Of a stretch of 64,000 bases of DNA, positions 44,350 to 54,200 are shown piece by piece. A model generated the notes under the pieces. That model saw only the letters and a list, made by a program, of their open reading frames with translations, was not told where the DNA came from and did no database searches. A program made the translations under genes and the position numbers. The stretch spans positions 159,956-223,955 of the forward strand of contig NZ_JAJAEL010000049.1 in NCBI RefSeq assembly GCF_020447205.1. Direction: 5' to 3'. This DNA comes from Thalassolituus alkanivorans. GTDB taxonomy: Bacteria > Pseudomonadota > Gammaproteobacteria > Pseudomonadales > Oceanobacteraceae. Positions within the stretch are counted from its first letter, which is position 1; each line of letters opens with the position of its first letter.

Positions 44350-46692
44350 ATGCCTCCGCTTCAGACGGCTTTTTTGACTAAAAAACGCATTGCCGGCTTT
44401 TTATTTTCCTTCTTTGTAGTGCTGATTCTGTTGCTGCTGGTACTGCTTTACAGCGCGCCTTTCTTTGCGCTTAAAACGGGTCAGAATTGGTATGAAAGTC
44501 AGGGCGCTGGCTATCAGTTAACGGTGTCAGACTGGCATTTTTCCCCATTTCGCACAGACCTGGAATTAACCGGTGTTGAGCTGCGCCACCCGCAGACGGA
44601 TGCGCCGCAAGCAACGACCCGTGTTGAACGGCTGCGACTGAGTTTTGATCCCTGGGCACTGGCCCGTCAGGAAATTTATATCAGGGATATCAGCCTCGAC
44701 GGATTACGTTTGAGTGCTGCACTGCGCAATGATGAAGCGTTGCGTCTGTTAATCAGTGGTCTGATGATTCCGCTGCAGGCAGATAACAGCGCAGCCGCTG
44801 AAACAGAATCTGCAGCTCAGCAAAGCGAGGCTGTTGCTGTTGAGAGCGAGGATATACAGACAGCTTCTGTTCAGACAGAAGAAATCACTCCGGCAGAAGA
44901 AAGCACTCCGAAAGAACAATCCTGGCGGCTGCGCCTTGGCCGTTTAACGCTTAACGATGAAATCATTGGCTGGCAGCAGGATGCACTGACAACACAAGGC
45001 CCGGCGAGCCGTGGTCAGCTGCGGATTGCATCGCTGCAGGCCGGCCCTTTTGACAGTAGCGCCCCAGACGCTTTGCCACTGAACCTGACTCTGGAGCTGA
45101 CGCAGTTTGAATTAAGCGGCGCTCAACCGGTCAGTCTGCAACAGACCTTTACCCTGACCCTTGCCGGGCAATTACAGCAGCTGTTAACTGCCCCGCAGTG
45201 GGACGGAGATATTGTGCTGGAAAATCTTCAGGTAACCGCTGCCGGTGCTCCACCTCTGGCTTTTAAACACTTACAGCTTAGCGGTGTGCAGGCTGCTGCT
45301 GATGCACAAAGTATCGCAGAGCTCAGTCTTGAGCAGCTGGTGCTCGGAGCCGGCGATGCGCCGTTGTTGAGTCTGGGACATTATCAGGTCAGCGATATTT
45401 CGGCATCTGCATCACAGCTGGCGACGGGGCTGCATGAATATGCGGATTTGCAGGTGGCGCTGCAGCGTCTGGCGGATGGCAGAATTGATCTGGGCGCTGC
45501 CGTGGCCTCGCCGGCGGAGTCGCAGCAAACAGCAGATGTAGAAAATGTAGATGCAGAAAATGCAGATGCAGCAGATGTAATGGATACAGAAGAAAGTACC
45601 GGTGTTGTTTCTGCCTCTGCCGAAGAGGGGCGAGCGGATGACGGTAGTCGTTTCCGGCTGTTTATTGCCGGAATTCAGCAAAACGGTGACAACAGTGGTG
45701 CCGATATTCGCGATGCTTCGGTAAAACCTGCTTATCAGGGAAGAGTGCAGATCCGTGAACTGAATATCAGTGAAATATCCGCCACACTGGCCGCACCTGC
45801 CCGGCCGGAATTGCAGAAGCCGGTACAGGTACATGCGGTTTTATCACTCGACGATTATAACCGTATTGCACTGGATACCAGTCTGACTCTGGATAGCAGT
45901 CATGCGCCTGAGATTTATCCGCAGGGCAATATCACGTTGCGTATCAGTCAGCTGGATATGGTGGCATTTAATGGTTATCTGGCGCAGGCGATGGGCTATC
46001 ACCTGGAAAAAGGCATGCTGAATCTGGATGTTGATATGGATATGCAGCAAGCCCGGCTGGGTGGCGAAGCGCGGATATTATTGCGTAATTCCAGTTTTGT
46101 GCCGGAAGACGAAGCAACCATTAAGCGGGTCAGCAAGCAGATTTCCATGCCGGTCGATACCGCGCTGGATTTATTGCGTGACGATAATGGTAATGTCCGT
46201 CTGACCGTACCGGTCTCCGGCGATATGAGCAGCCCGGATTTCGGTTCCGGTGATATTACCGCGCAATTAAGTAAGCTGGCCTTGCAGAGTGCCGCTCTGC
46301 ATTATCTGAAACAAAGTCTGCAGCCTTACGGTTTATTACTGAGCATTGCCTCCTATGCCGGATCAGAATTAATGGCGATCCGTCTGGATGCTCTGGCGTT
46401 TGCTGAGGGGCAGACAGAACTGAATGATGAGCAGATTCCGCAGCTGGAAAAAGTCGCACAACTGATGCACGGTAAAACCGGGCTGGAATTGCAGGTGTGT
46501 CCTTTTGTCAGCGCCGCTGAAGCCTCTGCTCAGGAAGAACAGTGGCCGCAACTGGCACGCCAGCGCGGTGCTGTGGTTAAGGCCTGGCTGGCGCAGAAAA
46601 CCGATGAAAATGATCATTCCCTGGCGCCGAGGGTAACACTCTGCAAAGCGCAAAAAGGCAAGAAAGCAGAAGTGGTGCTCGGATTTAATTAA
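44350..46692 (+). CDS. DUF748 / AsmA-like envelope protein
   Basis: 780 residues. A single N-terminal membrane helix (~13-37) then a large periplasmic part of AsmA/DUF748 type (FSPFRTDLELTGVELRHPQ, RVERLRLSFDPWALARQEIY, QVRELNISEISATLA-like repeat units, HYHLEKGMLNLDVDMDMQQA-type motif). The end (~680-770, LAFAEGQTELNDEQIPQLEK) resembles an OmpA-like peptidoglycan-binding fold. Two acidic low-complexity inserts (~140-185 and ~390-430). Family members are thought to transport or shape envelope lipids; the exact role is unknown. Confidence 0.8.
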   Translation: MPPLQTAFLTKKRIAGFLFSFFVVLILLLLVLLYSAPFFALKTGQNWYESQGAGYQLTVSDWHFSPFRTDLELTGVELRHPQTDAPQATTRVERLRLSFDPWALARQEIYIRDISLDGLRLSAALRNDEALRLLISGLMIPLQADNSAAAETESAAQQSEAVAVESEDIQTASVQTEEITPAEESTPKEQSWRLRLGRLTLNDEIIGWQQDALTTQGPASRGQLRIASLQAGPFDSSAPDALPLNLTLELTQFELSGAQPVSLQQTFTLTLAGQLQQLLTAPQWDGDIVLENLQVTAAGAPPLAFKHLQLSGVQAAADAQSIAELSLEQLVLGAGDAPLLSLGHYQVSDISASASQLATGLHEYADLQVALQRLADGRIDLGAAVASPAESQQTADVENVDAENADAADVMDTEESTGVVSASAEEGRADDGSRFRLFIAGIQQNGDNSGADIRDASVKPAYQGRVQIRELNISEISATLAAPARPELQKPVQVHAVLSLDDYNRIALDTSLTLDSSHAPEIYPQGNITLRISQLDMVAFNGYLAQAMGYHLEKGMLNLDVDMDMQQARLGGEARILLRNSSFVPEDEATIKRVSKQISMPVDTALDLLRDDNGNVRLTVPVSGDMSSPDFGSGDITAQLSKLALQSAALHYLKQSLQPYGLLLSIASYAGSELMAIRLDALAFAEGQTELNDEQIPQLEKVAQLMHGKTGLELQVCPFVSAAEASAQEEQWPQLARQRGAVVKAWLAQKTDENDHSLAPRVTLCKAQKGKKAEVVLGFN

Positions 46693-46703
46693 GCGCGGCC
46701 GTA

Positions 46704-46734
46704 CGCTTAGCTATGCGCTTAGCTCGTACGCTTA
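46704..46734. repeat. Short CGCTTA tandem repeats
   Basis: CGCTTA occurs at 46704, 46716 and 46729, and CGTACGCTTA twice, between convergent genes. Probably a minor replication-slippage product. Confidence 0.4.
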
Positions 46735-46780
46735 CCCGCGCACTTAATAACATTCAGCGAAGCGTTTCTCCGGTGTTTTA

Positions 46781-47947
46781 TCAGGGCAGAATCTGCAGCA
46801 GAACCCGCAGCATATTACCGCCCATGACTTTGTGGATTTCCTGCTTACTGAAGCCCTGACGCAGCATTTCGTGGGTTAATGCTGCAAGCTCAGAGGTATC
46901 GAATTGTGTGGCAACGGCGCCGTCAAAGTCTGAGCCCAGTGATACGTGATCTTCACCGAGCAAGTCGATGGCGCTGCGGATGGTTCTGACAATGCCGGCC
47001 GGTGTGTCATCGCAGGTGACATCTTTCCAGTAACCGATACCGATCACGCCACCGGTGGCCGCAATCTGTTTCATCAGCGTGTCAGGAAAATTCCGTTTTA
47101 CCCGACAGTGCGAAAAAATACCGCTGTGGCTGACAACCAATGGTTGTGCGGTGATGGCCAGTACGTCTTTCACCACCTGTGGGGAGGAATGTGCGAGGTC
47201 GATAATCATGCTTTTTTCAGCTGCTCTGAGTACCACTTCACGGCCAAACGGAGTCAGCCCGGCATTGGACGTGCCATGTAATGAACCGCCCAGCTCATTA
47301 TCAAAAAAATGCTGCAGGCCGATCAGGCGATAACCGGCATTGTAGAGTTTATCCAGATTTTCGATGTTACCTTCCAGCGGATGTCCGCCTTCCATCCCCA
47401 TTAATGCTCCGATCAGGGCTTTTCCCTGTTCGCGCGCGCTGACAACGGCTTTTATATCGGCCGCCGTGCGGATTAATGTCAGTTGCTCCGGTGCTTTGTC
47501 AGCATAATTTTTCAGGCGTGTTACCTGATACAGTGCACGCTCATACAAACTGTTCCAGCTGGCAACCGGCCAGGTCTGGGCAATGGCGAGCGGGGTGATA
47601 TTGTCTGCAGCATCTTTGCTGTTGGCATGGTAGTTCTGACCGCTGGGACTTTTGGTAACCGCGGTAAATACCTGCAGGGCAACATTGCCCTCACGCAGCC
47701 GGGGAATATCAACCTGACCGTAATCGCTGCGTTGCAGCAGGTTTCTGTCCCACAGCAGGGAATCGGCATGCCAGTCACCAATCAGCAGCGTCTGATGCAG
47801 TGCACGGGCTTCCGCAGAGACAGGCCAGGGTTTGTGGCTTTTTACGCTGTTCATGCCTTTTTCTACCTGGCCTGGCACGATAATGCGCGCTGCGATTAAG
47901 GCCAGAATTAAAAGGATGAATAATACGTACAGTATTTTGCGCAGCAC
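46781..47947 (-). CDS. Membrane-anchored M19 (renal-type) dipeptidase
   Basis: 388 residues with one N-terminal anchor (~4-24). Zn-binding features of M19: DWHADSLLW (His-x-Asp, ~59), GMEGGHPLEG (Glu, ~180), VVSHSGIFSHCR (His, ~275) and DFDGAVATQF (Asp, ~348). It cleaves dipeptides, including possibly D-Ala-containing ones, probably on the periplasmic side. No operon partners. Confidence 0.88.
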   Translation of the reverse strand: MLRKILYVLFILLILALIAARIIVPGQVEKGMNSVKSHKPWPVSAEARALHQTLLIGDWHADSLLWDRNLLQRSDYGQVDIPRLREGNVALQVFTAVTKSPSGQNYHANSKDAADNITPLAIAQTWPVASWNSLYERALYQVTRLKNYADKAPEQLTLIRTAADIKAVVSAREQGKALIGALMGMEGGHPLEGNIENLDKLYNAGYRLIGLQHFFDNELGGSLHGTSNAGLTPFGREVVLRAAEKSMIIDLAHSSPQVVKDVLAITAQPLVVSHSGIFSHCRVKRNFPDTLMKQIAATGGVIGIGYWKDVTCDDTPAGIVRTIRSAIDLLGEDHVSLGSDFDGAVATQFDTSELAALTHEMLRQGFSKQEIHKVMGGNMLRVLLQILP

Positions 47948-47985
47948 GGGAGGCCCCTGATCTGTCCGGTGAATGATGCTACAGG

Positions 47986-48468
47986 TTATTGGCTGCAGGT
48001 CGCGGCGGCAATAGCTTCCTGAGTAACGATTTCTTTCAGGCTTTTAATCGCTTCAAAGCGGTATGGATTGGTTTGTGCGCCGTCATAGTTGCAACCTTTT
48101 CCGGGTGTCAGCTGAGTAAATTCAACCACCACATGATTAGCCTGCTCCAGCACGTCATCGATACGGATACCGTAACCGCCATTCGGGCGGATACCGAGGT
48201 CAATCAGCACAATCTGGTACTGGTTAAAATCAACATCTTTGCTGCTTTCCGCGGAGTAGTCTGCCAGCACTTCACGATAATCATCGGCATTATTCAGTAT
48301 ACGGATGGTTTTAATTTCGCTGCCGCTGCCAATGGTCTGCAACCCCTGATGCAGGGTCGTGTGGGAAAGACGGTTTTCCGCTTCCTGGTCGGTGGCGACA
48401 CAGCCGAATAATAAAACAGAGGCACTGATCAGCAGGGCTTTCACAGGCAGCAGATGATTGCGTGTCAT
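47986..48468 (-). CDS. PrcB-C-domain lipoprotein
   Basis: 160 residues. Signal peptide with lipobox SVLLFGC (Cys near 22). The C-terminal region (QYQIVLIDLGIRPNGGYGIR, VVVEFTQLTPGKGC) matches the PrcB_C (protease complex subunit) type fold. Role unknown. The ATG at 48468 follows AAGGA; a longer frame to 48576 is not convincing. The dipeptidase gene lies 38 bases downstream, on the same strand. Confidence 0.7.
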   Translation of the reverse strand: MTRNHLLPVKALLISASVLLFGCVATDQEAENRLSHTTLHQGLQTIGSGSEIKTIRILNNADDYREVLADYSAESSKDVDFNQYQIVLIDLGIRPNGGYGIRIDDVLEQANHVVVEFTQLTPGKGCNYDGAQTNPYRFEAIKSLKEIVTQEAIAAATCSQ

Positions 48469-48817
48469 AACATTGTCCTTACATAGCGGGGATAAAAATC
48501 TTCCGGTGTTTACCGGACGACAGAAATAATGCTGCGTAGCATGACGGCAGCGGCCTGTCTGAACAATCCGTCGCATGTAAACCCCGTGTAATATTCACAG
48601 TCAAATTTCTCCCTGCTATACCCCCCTGACTACACATTGGTGATAAATTCCCTGATAAATGTGGAGGTATATTGTCTGAAAAATGGCTCCGGCACAGTTA
48701 CATTTCTCTTTCTGTCGCCGCTTTCATTTTCCTGATCCTTTGTCTAAACCTGTTACTGTTAGCCGCTTCAATAGTGGCATGGATGCATCGCCGACTTGCG
48801 CAGGAAGGGCAGAAAAT

Positions 48818-51219
48818 ATGCAGTTATCCATTCGATCCCGGCTGATTTATACCATCGCATTTATGGCGTCTTTACTGCTTGTGATTGGTGCTATCGGTAT
48901 TTTCAGCCTCGCCGCGATGAATCATTCACTACGTTCGGTGTATGAAGACCGGGTGGTTCCGTTACAGCAACTGAAAGTGATTGCCGACCATTACGCCGTG
49001 AGCGTAATTGATGCGGTAAATAAAGCCAATGCCGGATTGATCAGTGGCAGTCAGACCCTGCGGCTTTTACATGAAGCCGCAGGGGATATTGATGCTGAAT
49101 GGCAGCGTTATATGTCAACTTATCTCACCGCCGATGAGCAGGCGCTGGCAGATCAGGCGCACAGCTGTTTGTTCAGGCAAATCGCTCTCTGGATGAGCTG
49201 GAGCGGTTTCTGGAACTTAATCCGGGCAATCTGAAGGGACAACTGGATGCATTTGATGGGCCGCTGTACGCCACCATTGACCCGATCAGCAGTAAAGTCA
49301 GTGAGCTGACTCAGCTGCAACTGACCGTCGCAAAAGCAGAATTTATCAGTTCACAGTCTTTGTACCAGTGGGTCAGGGCGCTGGCGGTGATTATGATTCT
49401 GATAGGCGTGGCTATGTCCGCATATTCCGGATTGTTACTGATCCGGGCTATCTCCGTACCACTGTCCCGCGCGGTTGCGGTGGCGGAAAATATTGCCGCA
49501 GGCCGGTTAAATAACAGCATCGAGGTATTACGTGAAGATGAAACCGGCCAGTTAATGATTGCGATGCAAAAAATGCAGCAGGCCATTCAGAAGTATGTAG
49601 AGGATCAGCAGACGCTGGCTGACCGGCATGCTCAGGGCGTGCTCAGCGCCCGTCTTGATGCACAGCAATATCCGGGAACGTTCGGTGAAATGGCCGGCCA
49701 GGTAAATGGTCTGGTCGAAGACTATATTGCCGTAATTAATGAAACCATTGCGGTGATTGCGGAATATTCACAGGGAAATTTTGACCGCGATATGGTGGCA
49801 CTGCCCGGTGAAAAAGCACAGATCAGTGCATCGGTTGCGGAAGTAAAACGGGCATTGCTGGAGATCAGTGATGATATTCAGCAACTGTCCGCTGCCGGTG
49901 CCAGCGGTGATTTCAGCCTGCGTTGTGATGCCAGCCGTTATCATTTCCGTTTTAAAGACATGCTGGATAATCTGAATGTGCTGATCTCAACCTGTGATGC
50001 CGGCTTTAACGATATATTGCGGGTGGCTGAAGCGCTGGCCAGTGGTGACCTGCAACAAAGTATCGATAAAGACTATCCGGGATTGTTCGGCCGAACCAAA
50101 GCCGGCGTTAACCAGACCGTGTATGCGTTGCGTAAGGTGATTGGTGAGGTAGAGGCTATGGTGCGGGCCGCCGCTGATAATGGCGATTTCAGCGTGCGCC
50201 TGAGTCATGAAGATAAACAGGGCTTTTCTCTGACCCTGGCTGAACGCCTGAACAGCCTGTCGCAGATTACAGACACCGGTCTGCGCGATGTGATGCGGGT
50301 GGTAACAGCACTGGCCGATGGCGACCTGACGCAGAGCATCAGCGCTGATTACCCGGGCTTATTTGGTGAAACCCGTCAGGCTGTCAATGCAACCGTGAGT
50401 AATCTGGATGCTCTGGTCAGCAATATCAAGCAGTCGGGTATGACGATTCAGGTGGCGTCTGGTGAGATCGCTCAGGGTAACGCTGACCTGTCACGGCGCA
50501 CCGAATCCCAGGCCAGTAATCTGGAGCAGACGGCGGCCAGCAGTGAAGAGCTGACCAAGACTGTATTACGTAATACAGAGAGTGCGAAGACCGCTAATAC
50601 ACTGGTGCAGGAATCGGCAAACATTGCACAGGAAGGTGGGCTGGTTGTGCACCAGGTAATTGAAACCATGGGGCTGATTCAGCAGTCGTCAAAGAAAGTG
50701 GTCGATATTATCAGTGTGATTGATGGCATCGCATTCCAGACCAATATTCTGGCATTGAATGCCGCCGTTGAAGCTGCCCGGGCCGGTGATCAGGGACGCG
50801 GTTTTGCCGTGGTCGCAGCTGAGGTCAGGAGCCTGGCGCAACGCTCGGCTCTTGCGGCCAAAGAAATCAAAACCCTGATCGAAGATTCCGTTACGCTGGT
50901 TGAGAATGGCAGTCATCAGGTACAGCAGGCGGGCGATACCATGGCTGGTATTGAGCGCAGTATTGGCCGGGTAAAAGATCTGACACTCAGCATTGTTGAG
51001 GCATCGGTTGAGCAAAGCAGCGGGCTGGCACAGGTGAATCAGGCGGTTGCACATATGGATGAGGTGACGCAACAGAATGCGGCATTGGTGGAGGAGGCTG
51101 CTGCTGCTGCGGAATCTCTGATGGAGCAGGCCCGGTTTATGTCTGAGGCGGTGAGTGTGTTCCGTTTGAGCGACATGGTACAGGGTAGCGGTCATGCTGT
51201 GCTGCGGCATCTGGCCTGA
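48818..51219 (+). pseudogene. Methyl-accepting chemotaxis protein, frameshifted
   Basis: N-terminal helix and 4HB-type ligand domain (MQLSIRSRLIYTIAFMASLL, then ~150 periplasmic residues) run in one frame to ~49165. The rest continues in the -1 frame ([20 protein letters not shown], second helix ~49365-49440, HAMP, two further HAMP-like repeats with [16 protein letters not shown] and [16 protein letters not shown], then the signalling domain with the conserved hairpin [20 protein letters not shown]). Total length is 2402 bases, one short of 801 codons, so a single base is missing near 49160-49170. The rest is well preserved; either a recent mutation or a sequence error. If restored it would be a polyHAMP chemoreceptor. 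Confidence 0.85.
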
Positions 51220-51246
51220 GCCGGAAAAGAGCCGTAACGGCCCAAT

Positions 51247-51272
51247 AAAAAAGCGCCCGCAGGCGCTTTTTT
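51247..51272. terminator. Bidirectional terminator
   Basis: AAAAAAGCGCC-CGCA-GGCGCTTTTTT: 11 pairs with T-runs on both strands, between the chemoreceptor and the carboxylase. Confidence 0.9.
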
Positions 51273-51291
51273 ATTACTCAGTATGAACCTG

Positions 51292-54200
51292 TCAGGCTGC
51301 GTTTTCGCTGCTGCTGACCGGTTTAACCACGAACAGTAAGTCGCCCTGGTTAACCTGCTGGCCATCGCTGTTCATAATGCGCGTTACCTTGAATTTCTGC
51401 CCGGCAGGGTAGAGTTCGGTACCGGCACGATTGAACTGTTTCAGGCTCAGCGGAGTGAACATCTTCATGGCTTCCATCAGACACAGGGTCTGATCAACAC
51501 CGATGATATCGCCTTCTTTGACAAAGGCCGGTTCACTTGGCGATGACGATCCATAGAAAATACTGGTCGATGGCGACAGTACTTTCAGCTCGTCGGAACC
51601 TTCGATCTTCAGTGCCGCCGCATCCACCGCGTTGGCGCTCATATCGGCCGCGTCTTCAATATCTTTGATCAGCGCATCAACGTCGATACGGTCAAGGAAT
51701 TGCGGCAGATAGGTGGTGTCGTAGACACCGTCCTGGAAGACCTTGTCGTCCAGCACACGCTTGAGCAGCGGAATATTGGTGCACACGCCGGTAATGCGCA
51801 CGCGTTCCAGATATTCACGCATCTTGGCGATGGTATCGTTGCGGTCTTTACCGTAACAGATAATCTGTACCACCATGCTGTCGTAGAACGGCGATACCTG
51901 TTTACCCGGTGCCGCCATCGCGATCAGCTCGATGTAGTCTTCTTCCGGCAGCACGCAATCGCGGATCAGGCCTGGTGTTGGTACGAATTCAACATCGTCA
52001 CCCTTACGCACGGCTTTCTCAGCGTTCACGCGCACTTCAATGGCATAACCTTTGGATACCGGCTTCAGGTCAGCAATGCTGTCGCCTTCGGCAATGCGGA
52101 ACTGGGTGCTGACGATATCAATACCCGACACCAGTTCAGTTACCGGGTGCTCTACCTGCAGACGGGTGTTCATCTCCATGAAGTAGATGGTGTTGGCGTG
52201 CAGGTCGAAAATAAATTCAACCGTACCGGCACCGACGTATTTCACCGCATCCGCCAGTTTGGCAGCAAAATCGTAGGCCGCCTGTTCCAGATCACGCGGC
52301 AGCATGGTGGAACCGGATTCCTCGAAGATTTTCTGGTTGTTACGCTGCACCGAGCAGTCGCGCAGACCGAGAATCTTGGTGTTGCCATGGCTGTCACGTA
52401 ATACCTGTACTTCGATATGACGCAGGGAGGTTACGTATTTTTCCAGATACACGTCGCCGTTACCGAAAGCAGCTTTGGCTTCAGTAGAAATCTGGTGGAA
52501 CAGGGCGTGGATCTTATCCGGCGAATGCACCACCTGAATGCCTTTACCGCCACCACCGTGTACCGCTTTCAGCAGTACCGGATAACCGATTTCATCGGCT
52601 ACCGCAGCGGCATTGGCGGAACTGGTCAGAATGCCGTGGGAACCCGGTACAACAGGCACATTCACTCGCATCGCAGTGTTAATGGCGTTGGACTTGTTGC
52701 CCATGGTTTCCATCGATGAAACCGGCGGCCCGACAAAGTTAATGTCGTGGTTACCACAGAGGGCGGCAAACTGGCTGCTTTCCGACAGGAAGCCGATACC
52801 CGGGTGCAGCGCATCCACGTTTTCGTGGTGGGCGATACGCAGTACCGATTTGGCGTTCAGATAGCTTTCGTCCGGCGTATTACCACCGATACAGACCACG
52901 CGGTCTTCAGGCCCGAGCATATCGACCGGTACCGATTCCATATCCGGGTCGGATGCAATCAGAATGACCTTGATATCGTTTTCCTGTGCCTTGCGGATCA
53001 GTTTCACCGCAGTACAGCCACGAGCGTGGATCAGTACCTTGTCGATCTTGCCGTATTTTTTCAGTTTGCTGGCATTGGCGCCGGTATCCGGAGCCATGCG
53101 CTCTGCCGTGACATAGCCCTGAAGTACACGGTCGAGAACGTCATCGACGCTGAAGCGGGCAACCGGCATATCCGGGTCGATGGCACGCAGGCGGTCGTCC
53201 AGATCATCAAAGAACGGGTGGCTGACCAGACCGTCCATCGACTTAGGCGATACCGACAGGTAGTTCGACAGGGTACAGGTACTTGGCAGATAGCTTGGCA
53301 CCACGATCTGGCCGGCAAACGGCATATTGGTGCCGGAGAAGTAGTAGGTCTGTGCCAGTGGGTGAGTCACGAAACTCGCCTGCGCACCACCGGTACAGTC
53401 ACCAAAACCGAAGATCACGATCGGCAGATCGTTATCGCGTACGAAACGGGTGATACGGTCGTTAACCACGGCCATAGAGAACAGGGCAGCGGCACCTTCT
53501 TTAGTCTGCATACCGCCGGAGGAAACAAAGCACACAATCGGCAATTGCAGACGCGCACATTCCACCATCAGCTTACAGAACTTCTCAGCGGAGGCCATAT
53601 CGAAGGCGCCGGCCTGGAAGTCGAGGTTGGAAACCAGCGCACCGACCTGTTGTTCACGCTCACCGATTTTGATGGTACCGATACCTGTGATCACACCGCA
53701 GGGCTTGATGTCTTTCTTCAGTGCACCTTCGATTGAGCTGCGGAAGCCCGGGAAGGCCACCGGATCGGCGGACATCAGGCTGGCATTCAGTTCTTCAAAA
53801 TCGTTGAAGAAGCGGTCAATGATGGCCTGTGCTGAGGTCTTCTTCTGACGTTTGGTATCGTCCAGAACCTGCTGAATCAGCAGATCGTGGTAAGCCATGG
53901 TCAGACGGTTCCAGAAATCCTTACGGCGACCGATAGAGACCGGGTTGATACGGCCGTTATAGGTCTTACCATCCTGCTCGGCTTCATGATATTCCGGCAG
54001 CAGTTTTTCGAAAATAAAGGTGATCACCACAAACAGGGTGTCTGACAGGCGCGGGAAAGCCAGTTTTTTCCATTCCTCAACCGACTTCAGGAAGTCGCCA
54101 CGCTGATTGCTCTTGATAAAGTAGCTCAGCCAGTGGTTAAAGGATTCGCGCTCCTGTGCGGTATAACTGTCGCCTTCGGTGGCTTCGGCCAGGGATTTCT

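Noticed and set aside
49155..49180. Programmed -1 frameshift in the chemoreceptor
   Set aside because: No slippery heptamer is in the right phase and no downstream structure is evident; a plain base loss is simpler.
52747..53736. Open frame of ~330 codons on the plus strand opposite the carboxylase
   Set aside because: It mirrors the codon pattern of the minus-strand gene; its translation is rich in His/Arg/Gln/Val with no family features.
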